From contig JBAQKP010000295.1 in NCBI GenBank assembly GCA_049301135.1, positions 1 to 5,944 on the forward strand: a stretch of DNA of 5,944 bases, in the 5' to 3' direction. The stretch's first letter is position 1; each line of letters starts with the position of its first letter. The notes under the pieces were generated by a model. It ran no database searches and was not told the origin of the DNA. It worked only from the letters and a program-made list of their open reading frames with translations. Made by a program: the position numbers and the translations under genes. The stretch is from JAYXXU01 sp049301135. GTDB lineage: Bacteria; Pseudomonadota; Gammaproteobacteria; Pseudomonadales; Moraxellaceae. Shown one piece after another: positions 1-5,944 of the stretch.

Positions 1-2
1 CG

Positions 3-710
3 GATGTGGCATTTGTCGATTGGAACTTTAGCCAGACCACCGAGGAAGATTATCAGTGGTGTGTTGATACGCTACATGCGATGGATAAAGAGATTTATAT
101 CGCAGATTTTCAGCATCTGGGCGTGTATGCCTGCCGAATCTTAGTGCCCAGCATGTCAGAGATTTATCCGATTGATGAACTACAGTGGGAAAACAACAGT
201 ATTGGCAACCAAGTGCGACCAGCCTTGCTCAAACTGCAAGACCTGAGCAAAGCGCAAAGCAAGCAACTGCTGAAAAACTTGCTGTCACTGGATCTGCCGG
301 ATGAACTGGCGATTACCACCCTGATTGGCCTAGCGGCTGAGCCGGATAGCCTGTGGAAAAGCCTACGCATGGGCGAGCTGAAAACCCTTGCGGCGTTGGC
401 CTGTGGTAACTTGGATGAAGCCCTTGAAGGTTGTGCGTGGATTGCCCAGTTTGGGCAGTTACCCGCGCAACGCTTACGCCTCTATCGCTGTATTGCCAGC
501 ATGATTCAACTGGATGATGTTGCACCATTTACCCAGCATGTCACGCTGTTGTTTGGTGCAGATACCGTTGCGCAAGCACAGGCGCTACTGCAACGCGAGC
601 AGCAATATTTAGGTTTAGATAATCTCGGTGCTGATATGCACGGCAGTCGCGTGCATGAGCAACTGTTGATTGCGTATGACAAAGTCTGGGCAGGTGCGCG
701 GACGGTTTAA
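3..710 (+). CDS. ycaO: YcaO-domain protein, C-terminal part (5' end outside window)
   Basis: About 235 residues are visible. The frame is open to the left edge, so the GTG at 6 is not a credible start and the N-terminal part lies outside. The segment reads like the end of E. coli-type YcaO (about 586 aa): DWNFSQTTEEDY, then GVYACRILVPSMSEIYP, which ends the conserved fold, then a roughly 170-residue leucine-rich, mostly helical region (ELKTLAALACGNLDEAL) resembling the TPR-like C-terminal domain of this group. YcaO proteins use ATP to activate peptide amides. The E. coli member has been linked to RimO-dependent methylthiolation of ribosomal protein S12, but its substrate is not settled. The C-terminus lacks the proline-rich PxPxP end of azoline cyclodehydratases, and no precursor peptide is seen, so a RiPP role is unlikely. 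It is probably cytoplasmic. It converges on the oxidoreductase remnant with 20 bp between stops. The family call comes from remembered motifs, not a search. Confidence 0.85.
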   Translation, partial: DVAFVDWNFSQTTEEDYQWCVDTLHAMDKEIYIADFQHLGVYACRILVPSMSEIYPIDELQWENNSIGNQVRPALLKLQDLSKAQSKQLLKNLLSLDLPDELAITTLIGLAAEPDSLWKSLRMGELKTLAALACGNLDEALEGCAWIAQFGQLPAQRLRLYRCIASMIQLDDVAPFTQHVTLLFGADTVAQAQALLQREQQYLGLDNLGADMHGSRVHEQLLIAYDKVWAGARTV

Positions 711-730
711 ACTGCCCGCTATCTGCTGTT

Positions 731-2172
731 TTAGGCAATTTTCTCTAATCGAGCCGGTACGCATTTATGCCAAGGTGTACCTGCAAACGCATCACGGCGG
801 CTGTTGTCAGTCAGTTCGTTCGGCGCAACGCCTTGATGCACCACTGTACCGTCGGCACGCCGATAATCCAAACCTTGACCGTTCGGCAACGAGATATGTC
901 CGCGCTGCATCATTTTTGACAACTCCAAAGGCACTTGCACCGTACCCCGACGGGTACTCAGTTGCACCAGATCACCATCGACACAGTCCAGCGCCGCCGC
1001 ATCGTCTGGATGAATCCGTAGGGTGCCAGACTTACCCCGCTTATGCCAACTGGCATCCCGAATCGCCGTGTTTGCCGTATCGGAACGCCGCTCACCGGCT
1101 GACAAGGTCATTGGAAACTCGCTGTCTTGCTGTGGTTTAAGCTGTGACAGTGCCGCAATATCTGGCAATAACTCTGCAATATCCAAGGTAATACGATGTT
1201 CTGGCCGACCAATAGCTTGCCAGCTCTCCTCAAGCGTGCGCTCGGCATACACCACACCGGACGGCTGGTCGATAATCGCCTGAAACAAGCGATCCCCCGC
1301 CAGCGGCGCTAGGCCAGCAAAGCCTGCCCGCGCGGCAGTTTTGGGATTATCCAGCACATGCAAAATACTTAAAATCCATACCAACGCTGCGGCTTCCATC
1401 CCTTGGGGTAAGGTCTGCCCCAGCGTGCGATATAAAATCACCGGCGCGTATGGGATCACTTTTTTCGAGCGGGCAGCTTGGGCGGCAAATGCCAACGCAA
1501 AGGCTTTACGCGCCAACGGCTGCCGTAAAACACTCAACTCACCCAACTTGCGAGCGCCGATTTTCAATTGATCGAGTTTTAATGCCAGCCGTAACGGACG
1601 GTAATCTGCTTCGGACAGCTCTCCCATTGCTTCGAGTAATCGCGCATGAATCTCGGCTTCCGGCAGCGTACCGGCGAGTGGTGCAAACAACGGCTGCCGC
1701 ACTTGAAAGGCGTTTTTTGGGAATTCGATATTAAAAAACGTTGCTTCGGCTTTTTCAAACTGACTCGATGCAGGTAGGACATAATCGGCTTGCCGTGTGG
1801 TTTCGGTCATCGCCACGTCGATCACCACGCTAAACTCCAGCGCCCGAATCGCCTCACGCATGCGCTGACTGTCAGCCAGTGAATGTGCTGGATTGCCGCT
1901 TTCGACAATCAGTGCACGGAAGCGGTCGGGGTGATCGGTCAAGATTTCATCTGGAATGACGTTACACGGAATCAAGCCAATGATGATCTTCGAGCCAGTC
2001 ACGGGACTGACCCGACTGGCCGGTTTACTGCTCGGTTGGTTTTTTGCTTTGTTTGATGATTGGTTTGATGCTTTTGTTGACGATTTTGATTTGCCGATGG
2101 TTTCACCCTTACTGGCTTTAGCCAATGAGAAAAACGGCACAAACGCATTGGCTGTGCCCGCACGGCCATAAT
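731..2172 (-). pseudogene. Molybdopterin-dependent oxidoreductase, 5'-truncated by the transposon
   Basis: This is the C-terminal half of a DMSO-reductase-superfamily enzyme that binds a molybdopterin guanine dinucleotide cofactor. Counting from the GTG at 2138-2140, residues 75-91 (RALIVESGNPAHSLADS) and 105-137 (VVIDVAMTETTRQADYVLP, then SSQFEKAEATFFN) are typical of the end of the main molybdopterin domain. Residues about 370-465 form the C-terminal cofactor-binding beta domain (SGTLRIHPDDAAAL, ISLPNGQGLDYR, APNELTDNSRRDAF). The GTG is unlikely to be the true start: it has no Shine-Dalgarno sequence, and ten more open codons (YGRAGTANAF) run upstream to the transposon edge, with a TGA at 2177-2179 inside the repeat. 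Full-length relatives are, from memory, about 700-800 aa. The missing part would hold the N-terminal region that usually binds an Fe-S cluster, plus the start of the molybdopterin domain. The fragment is therefore almost certainly inactive. The substrate cannot be told. Residues 11-45 are an unusual polar low-complexity stretch. Confidence 0.85.
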
Positions 2173-2210
2173 GGGGTCAGTTCACGAAACGGAAATTAAA
2201 GCACGCTAAG
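2173..2210 (+). repeat. Left terminal inverted repeat, 38 bp
   Basis: The repeat starts GGGGTCAGTTCACG and ends AAAGCACGCTAAG at its inner edge. The inner half resembles, from memory, the terminal repeats of Tn21-type elements (AAAGCACGCTAAG). It pairs with 5902-5939 with one difference, T at 2181 where the other end has the equivalent of C. It is the transposase binding and cleavage site. The inner TAAG supplies, on the minus strand, the TAG stop of tnpA (2206-2208). It also supplies the TGA (2177-2179) that closes the interrupted oxidoreductase frame. Confidence 0.97.
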
Positions 2211-5175
2211 CCTCTCCAGATGTCCGTAGTGGCCTGAACCGCCCCTGAATGATCTCTTGGGTCTGTGGCCAGATGTAATCGCCGGTCAGGAGAATGTGCT
2301 CCCAGCCGAGTGGCGACAAGTGACTCAGCAGTGTTTCGTCAATCTGCTTGCCCGAATCCCTCAGCGACTGCACGGCTCGCTCAATGTAAACCGTGTTCCA
2401 CAGCACAATCGCGGCTACCACCAAGTTGAGGCCGCTGGCGCGATAGCGCTGGTTTTCGAAGCTCCGGTCGCGGATTTCCCCGAGTCGGTTCAGGAATACG
2501 GCGCGTGCCAGAGCGTTCTTGGCCTCCCCCTTGTTCAAGCCAACCTGCACGCGCCGACGCAGCTCGACATGCTGCATCCAGTCAAGCATAAACAGCGACC
2601 GCTCAATTCGCCCAAGTTCACGCAGGGCAACGGCTAGTCCATTTTGGCGCGGGTAGCTGCCGAGCTTGCGCAACATCAAGGATGCCGTCACCGTGCCCTG
2701 CCGGATTGAAGTTGCCAGCCGTAGAATCTCCTCCCAGTGCATGCTGATCTGTTTCACGTTGATATTGCCGCCCACCAGACCGGCGAGCGTCGGGTACTGC
2801 TTGGCATCACCGCGTATGTACAAGCGCTTGTCAGCCAGATCACGAATACGGGGTGCAAAGCGGAAGCCCAGCAGCTGTGTCAGGCCAAACACATGTTCAG
2901 TGAACCCAGCTGTGTCGGTATAGTGCTCCTCAATCCGCAAATCCGATTCGTGGTACAACAGACCATCCAGAACGTGGGTGGCGTCGCGCACCGCCGCATT
3001 GATGACCTTGGTGTGGAACGGCGCGTACTGATCGCAGATGTGAGTGTAAAACTGCACACCCGGCTCTTGGCCGTATTTCAGATTCACCTGCCCACCGGAC
3101 TGTCCGCGGCCACCTGCCTTGAAATTCTGGCCATCTGACGATGACGTGGTGCCGTCACCCCAATAGGCGGCGAACGGCTGCCGCAACTGGGCATTCACCA
3201 GTTCGGCCAGCCCAGCCGAATAGGTTTCATCTCGGATATACCACGCGTGCAACCAAGTCAGCTTGGCATTGGTCGTCCCAGGACAAGACTCGGCCATTTT
3301 GCTCAAGCCAAGATTGATGGCATCGGCCAGAATAGCCGTCAACAGCAGGTGCTGATCCTCAGAGGAGTCTCCACTCTTGAGATGGGAGAAGTGTTGGGTA
3401 AAGCCAACCCAGTGATCTACCTCCAACAATAGCTCGGTAATCTTCAGGTGTGGCAACATGCCATAAACCAACGACATCAGCTCAGCGGCTTCTGGTGGGA
3501 CTGCGTTGTTCAGCGGGGTAATCTTGAGGCGACCATTATTGGTGATGACGGCATCCGGCAATTCGTTGGCGGCGGCCAGACGCTCTACTGTCGCCATTTC
3601 CTTTTCCAACAGGGCAAACCGGTTTTCCAGAAAACGAGAGCAATCGATGTCCACCGCCAGCCCAAGCTGCTGTTGTATGTGTTGCACCGCAAAGTCATTT
3701 GGAGGCAGCAGATATTCCTCGAAATCCTTGAACTGGCGTGAACCCTTTACCCAAATATCACCCGAGCGCAATGCGTTTTTTAGCTCCGTCAGCACGCACA
3801 ACTCATAGAAGCGTCGATCCAGCCCCTCCGACGTTCGCACCAGACTTTCCCAGCGCTTGCGCACAAACGCAATGGGAGCATCGTCCGGCACTTTGCGTGC
3901 TTGGCGCGCGTTCATCTCCTTGATCACGTTGACACCGGCCAGCAGGTCGAGTGCAACTGGTGCGGCTTTCATGGGCAGTGCTGTCAGCAACATCGGGGTG
4001 TAGCGCCGTAGCTGGTTGAAGTCATCACCGATCAGCGATAAAAAATCAAAGTTCTCAGGCTGCGCCAACTGCTCCGCTTCGGTGATACTCTGGTTGAGCA
4101 TGTCCCAAGGGATGACAGCCTCAATGGCCGTAAAGGGGTCGTCACCGGACTGCTTGGCGTCCAGTAGGGCACGGCCGATACGGGAGTAAAGACGAACCTT
4201 GTCGTTGATGGCTTTGCCGGATTGCTGGAAGCGATCAGCATGGTTGCGCTTAGCTTTGCTGAACACAGAACCCATATAACGGTCGTGCAGGTCAATGATT
4301 TCGTCGATCAGGCTGGCACGAGTATCGAGCAGCAGCGCTGCCAGCGTCGCATAACGCCGAGTTGGCTCCAAGTCACGAAGATGCTGGGCGGTCATTTGCC
4401 CGCCTTCGCGGGCGAGCTTCAGCAAGCGATTCTGGTGGATTGTGTGTTCCAGCCCCAGCGGGAAATCCAGCTCATCGATGGCTTTCAGGCGGCTTAGATG
4501 GATTAACAGATGCCTTGGCTTGGGTGGGCCGGGTGGCTGGCGTAGCCAAATCAATCCGCTGCTCTTGGTGCCGTCGCGCAGTGTCAGCAACTGATCCAGA
4601 GACCGCCTGTGTAGATCCGACAGTGGCGCGATCAGCGCCTCGTACATCTGGCGTGTGCCACGCGCCATAGCCTCGCCACACAGTCGGTCAATGACGTCCG
4701 CTGTTGGCAAAATGATGCGCTGTTGCCTCAGCCGTTCAACCAGAGCGGCCGCGATAATAAGGCCATGATCCGTTTGCCGACCCAACTCGGTCAGCTGGTT
4801 GGATAGGCGTCGATAATCAGCGGCGCAGAACAGTGTCAGTTGCAGCCAGTCCTGCAACTCCACCAGATGCTCGCGCCGAGTCTGCGCCCGCTGGGCATAT
4901 AGCGACCAGACATCGGGACTGATTTGCAATTGTTGGCCGATGAAGGCCAGCAAGGGAAAGGGAGGATCAGTATCGGGCGGCAAAATGAAGCCGGGGTGAC
5001 GCAGGCAACACAGTAGCACCGTAAAACCAAGACGGTTGTGATCGCCGCGCCGCCGCTGGATGACAGATAAATCAGGTGCCGACAAGGTGTAGTGCCTGAT
5101 GAGGTCGGCCTCATCTACTGGGAAGGCAAGCAGCTCGGCACGTTCCGCAGGTTTCAGCAAGCTGCGACGAGGCAT
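2206..5175 (-). CDS. tnpA: Tn3-family transposase TnpA (Tn21 type)
   Basis: The 989-aa DDE transposase binds the 38-bp end repeats and carries out strand transfer in replicative transposition, giving cointegrates. The length matches Tn21 TnpA (about 988 aa). Long stretches read like it: MPRRSLL at the N-terminus, HQNRLLKLAREGGQMT at 247-262, KAINDKVRLYS at 321-331, LKNALRSGDIWVKGSRQF at 465-482 and GLNKGEAKNALARAVF at 879-894. Residues about 1-165 form the N-terminal DNA-binding region, and about 580-970 the Tn3-type catalytic domain. The likely triad is D681 (SSSDGQ), D754 (HYTDTAG) and E884 (NKGEAKN). The spacings of 73 and 130 fit those I recall for Tn4430 (D679, D751, E881). The ATG start is supported by GAGGGG seven bases upstream. 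The TAG stop lies within the left terminal repeat. The gene is divergent from tnpR across the putative res region, so resolvase bound there would be expected to repress it. No frameshift or missing catalytic residue is visible. Confidence 0.97.
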   Translation of the reverse strand: MPRRSLLKPAERAELLAFPVDEADLIRHYTLSAPDLSVIQRRRGDHNRLGFTVLLCCLRHPGFILPPDTDPPFPLLAFIGQQLQISPDVWSLYAQRAQTRREHLVELQDWLQLTLFCAADYRRLSNQLTELGRQTDHGLIIAAALVERLRQQRIILPTADVIDRLCGEAMARGTRQMYEALIAPLSDLHRRSLDQLLTLRDGTKSSGLIWLRQPPGPPKPRHLLIHLSRLKAIDELDFPLGLEHTIHQNRLLKLAREGGQMTAQHLRDLEPTRRYATLAALLLDTRASLIDEIIDLHDRYMGSVFSKAKRNHADRFQQSGKAINDKVRLYSRIGRALLDAKQSGDDPFTAIEAVIPWDMLNQSITEAEQLAQPENFDFLSLIGDDFNQLRRYTPMLLTALPMKAAPVALDLLAGVNVIKEMNARQARKVPDDAPIAFVRKRWESLVRTSEGLDRRFYELCVLTELKNALRSGDIWVKGSRQFKDFEEYLLPPNDFAVQHIQQQLGLAVDIDCSRFLENRFALLEKEMATVERLAAANELPDAVITNNGRLKITPLNNAVPPEAAELMSLVYGMLPHLKITELLLEVDHWVGFTQHFSHLKSGDSSEDQHLLLTAILADAINLGLSKMAESCPGTTNAKLTWLHAWYIRDETYSAGLAELVNAQLRQPFAAYWGDGTTSSSDGQNFKAGGRGQSGGQVNLKYGQEPGVQFYTHICDQYAPFHTKVINAAVRDATHVLDGLLYHESDLRIEEHYTDTAGFTEHVFGLTQLLGFRFAPRIRDLADKRLYIRGDAKQYPTLAGLVGGNINVKQISMHWEEILRLATSIRQGTVTASLMLRKLGSYPRQNGLAVALRELGRIERSLFMLDWMQHVELRRRVQVGLNKGEAKNALARAVFLNRLGEIRDRSFENQRYRASGLNLVVAAIVLWNTVYIERAVQSLRDSGKQIDETLLSHLSPLGWEHILLTGDYIWPQTQEIIQGRFRPLRTSGEA

Positions 5176-5182
5176 GGTCGAT

Positions 5183-5188
5183 CCCCTC
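5183..5188 (-). promoter_or_regulatory. Ribosome binding site of tnpA
   Basis: On the minus strand GAGGGG lies seven bases before the ATG at 5173-5175, a good Shine-Dalgarno match and spacing. It fixes the tnpA start. The same start gives the MPRR N-terminus seen in Tn21-type transposases. Confidence 0.75.
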
Positions 5189-5214
5189 TTTTTATAGACA
5201 ACGGATGAATTTGG

Positions 5215-5242
5215 CTATCACTGAACCACGCCCCAGTGATAG
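5215..5242. repeat. 28-bp interrupted palindrome in the res region
   Basis: CTATCACTG (5215-5223) and CAGTGATAG (5234-5242) are perfect 9-bp inverted arms around a 10-bp spacer. The total of 28 bp equals the length of the crossover subsite (site I) in Tn3 and gamma-delta res. It is therefore a candidate resolvase-binding subsite; a repressor operator is the alternative. The repeat is seen directly, and the function is inferred. Confidence 0.6.
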
Positions 5243-5276
5243 TGGAGTAGTAAGACCAGAAACCATCTCAATAGAA

Positions 5277-5305
5277 TTGTTTTTGCATTTTGATTGCACT
5301 ACTAT
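5277..5305 (+). promoter_or_regulatory. Weak candidate promoter for tnpR
   Basis: TTGTTT (5277-5282) and TACTAT (5300-5305) are separated by 17 bp and would start transcription near 5312, about 20 bases before the tnpR ATG. The hexamers match the sigma-70 consensus at only 3 and 4 of 6 positions. A second -10-like TATAAC at 5315-5320 has no well-spaced -35. The placement within the putative res region fits autorepression by resolvase. This is a tentative call. Confidence 0.25.
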
Positions 5306-5333
5306 CGAAAAGTCTATAACTCATGTGATAAAA

Positions 5334-5906
5334 ATGATCGTCGGCTACGCACGTACCTCCACCATTGAACAAGTCGCTGGACTCGAAGCCCAGCTGAAGG
5401 CGCTTGAGGCTGCCCAGTGCGAAAAGATCTTCCGCGAGCAGGTGTCGTCTGTTGCCCGTCGCGCGCAACTTCAGGCAGCGTTGGAGTTTGTTCGGGAGGG
5501 TGACGTCTTGGTGGCAACCAAACTCGACCGCTTGGCACGCTCGGTAGCAGACCTCATGGCGATTATCCAGACGCTGGAATCCAAGCAGGTTGGGCTGCGC
5601 GTTTTGAACCTTGGCATGGACACACAAACACCCACGGGTCGGCTGATGCTGACGGTATTGGGAGGTGTTGCCCAGTTCGAACGGGAGATGATGCTGGAAC
5701 GGCAGCGAGAAGGCATCGCCAAAGCTAAAGCAGATGGGAAATATCGGGGTCGCAAGCCGGTCTCTGATGACAAGCGCGGCAGCGTGCTGCAACTGGCAAC
5801 GAGCGGTATGACCAAGGCTCAGATTGCACGGGAACTCCAGATTGGGCAAGCCACGGTATATCGGATCTTGGCTGGTGCGACACCAAAGACACCGCAAAAC
5901 CCTTAG
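5334..5906 (+). CDS. tnpR: Serine resolvase TnpR
   Basis: The 190-aa protein is a small serine recombinase that resolves transposition cointegrates at res, and probably represses tnpA and tnpR. The N-terminal catalytic domain spans about 1-125: GYARTST at 4-10 carries nucleophile S9 and R7, KLDRLAR at 63-69 carries the active-site D65, R66 and R69, and AQFEREMMLERQREG at 113-127 is the conserved end of the core and start of the long helix. A helix-turn-helix DNA-binding domain fills about 145-180 (MTKAQIARELQIGQATVYR). The ATG at 5334 gives the family-typical MIVGYAR start. The frame is open back to an ATG at 5205, but those 43 extra residues resemble no resolvase and would cover the res region. 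No Shine-Dalgarno sequence precedes 5334, and an in-frame GTG at 5325 is an alternative. The stop TAG lies in the right terminal repeat. The N-terminal half differs clearly from Tn21 TnpR as I remember it. Confidence 0.95.
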   Translation: MIVGYARTSTIEQVAGLEAQLKALEAAQCEKIFREQVSSVARRAQLQAALEFVREGDVLVATKLDRLARSVADLMAIIQTLESKQVGLRVLNLGMDTQTPTGRLMLTVLGGVAQFEREMMLERQREGIAKAKADGKYRGRKPVSDDKRGSVLQLATSGMTKAQIARELQIGQATVYRILAGATPKTPQNP

Positions 5907-5939
5907 CGTGCTTTAATTTCCGTTTCGTGAGCTGACCCC
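5902..5939 (-). repeat. Right terminal inverted repeat, 38 bp
   Basis: This is the reverse complement of 2173-2210 except for one position (5931 against 2181). Its outer end is GACCCC and its inner end is CTTAGCGTGC. It is a transposase binding and cleavage site. Its inner CTTAG supplies the TAG stop codon of tnpR (5904-5906). Only five bases (TTATT) lie beyond it before the window ends. Confidence 0.97.
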
Positions 5940-5944
5940 TTATT

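Larger units (their letters stand above)
5192..5319. repeat. Inverted 8-bp motif pair bracketing the tnpA-tnpR gap
   Basis: TTATAGAC at 5192-5199 and its exact reverse complement GTCTATAA at 5312-5319 lie near the two edges of the intergenic gap. Including one more base, the first reads TGTCTATAA on the minus strand, similar to the outer half-sites of Tn3-type res subsites. They may be half-sites of the outer subsites of res. Partner half-sites at the expected distance are not clear, so the assignment is tentative. Confidence 0.4.
5176..5333. promoter_or_regulatory. Putative res site and divergent tnpA/tnpR promoter region
   Basis: These 158 bp separate the divergent tnpA and tnpR starts. 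In divergent Tn3-family elements this gap holds the resolution site, usually three resolvase-binding subsites in about 120 bp, together with both promoters, so resolvase represses both genes. The size fits. Visible motifs are a 28-bp interrupted palindrome at 5215-5242, TTATAGACA at 5192-5200 with the inverted match GTCTATAA at 5312-5319, and GTGATA at 5236-5241 and 5325-5330 with its complement at 5216-5221. TGTCTATAA, the minus-strand reading of 5192-5200, resembles the TGTC-start half-sites of resolvase targets. I could not assign subsites I, II and III with confidence. The res role is inferred from position and motifs. Confidence 0.7.
2173..5939. mobile_element. Minimal Tn3-family (Tn21-type) transposon, 3767 bp, no passenger genes
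   Basis: The element is defined by 38-bp inverted repeats at 2173-2210 and 5902-5939 that match at 37 of 38 positions and begin GGGGTC. It carries a 989-aa Tn3-family transposase and a 190-aa serine resolvase, divergent around a 158-bp gap. These are the parts needed for replicative transposition and cointegrate resolution. No resistance, metal, catabolic, toxin or integron genes are present. Both genes stop inside the repeats, so the element is as short as these two genes allow. Flanking pentamers are ATAAT (2168-2172) and TTATT (5940-5944); they are AT-rich, as Tn3-family targets often are, but are not a direct repeat. On the left the element truncates a molybdopterin oxidoreductase gene. 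It looks structurally complete and could be active: both reading frames are intact and the catalytic residues are present. I do not recognise it as a named transposon. Confidence 0.96.

Noticed and set aside
3..710. A RiPP (azoline-forming) cluster suggested by the YcaO domain
   Set aside because: There is no precursor peptide, dehydrogenase or partner protein, and the C-terminus lacks the PxPxP end. It fits the stand-alone E. coli-type YcaO instead.
710..740. Possible bidirectional terminator between ycaO and the oxidoreductase (AACTGCC at 710-716, GGCAATT at 734-740)
   Set aside because: The stem is only 7 bp with one mismatch (a G-U wobble on the minus strand), the loop is 17 bases, and no T-run follows at the right place.
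670..1140. Plus-strand frame opposite the oxidoreductase 3' end
   Set aside because: It overlaps the end of ycaO and lies antisense to the conserved C-terminal molybdopterin-binding domain. Its product has no recognisable features.
5191..5196. TATAAA on the minus strand as the -10 of tnpA
   Set aside because: Transcription would begin inside the GAGGGG ribosome binding site, and no -35 sits at 16-18 bp. It is better explained as part of a resolvase half-site.
5205..5333. 43-residue N-terminal extension of the resolvase from the ATG at 5205
   Set aside because: It resembles no resolvase sequence, has no good ribosome binding site and would cover the expected res and promoter region. The family start MIVGYAR is at 5334.
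5268..5897. Long antisense reading frames opposite tnpR, and many opposite tnpA (for example 2257-2637 and 2737-3138)
   Set aside because: They are overlapped by genes with clear family motifs, have no recognisable domains or ribosome binding sites, and are expected by chance in coding DNA of this composition.

Overview
The window holds a piece of a proteobacterial chromosome or large replicon, probably gammaproteobacterial, into which a compact Tn3-family transposon has inserted. The host assignment rests on the YcaO fragment, which reads like the E. coli-type YcaO, and on the molybdopterin enzyme fragment. It is an inference, and I cannot name a genus.

Left third (1-2172), host DNA. The 3' part of a ycaO gene runs rightward to a stop at 710. 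After only 20 bp it meets, tail to tail, a leftward molybdopterin-dependent oxidoreductase gene whose stop is at 731-733. The oxidoreductase keeps only its C-terminal half. Its reading frame stays open to the transposon edge and is closed by a TGA inside the terminal repeat, so the transposon cut the gene in two. The 5' half, with the region where this superfamily usually binds an Fe-S cluster, is not in the window.

Right two thirds (2173-5939), the transposon. It is 3767 bp long and bounded by 38-bp inverted repeats that differ at one position. It contains only a 989-aa Tn3-family transposase of Tn21 type (tnpA, leftward) and a 190-aa serine resolvase (tnpR, rightward), transcribed divergently from a 158-bp gap that should hold the res site. 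Both genes stop on the TAG formed by the inner end of a terminal repeat, so there is no room for passenger genes. It is a minimal, cryptic transposon carrying nothing beyond its own mobility.

The five bases outside the two ends (ATAAT and TTATT) do not form the 5-bp direct repeat expected of a simple insertion. Either the two ends do not come from one intact insertion event, or the sequence stops at an assembly break in a repeated element. I found no RNA gene, CRISPR array, resistance gene, toxin-antitoxin pair or convincing new system. The points most worth checking are the missing target duplication, the pairing of a Tn21-type transposase with a divergent resolvase unlike Tn21's, and an odd Ser/Lys/Asn-rich segment in the oxidoreductase.
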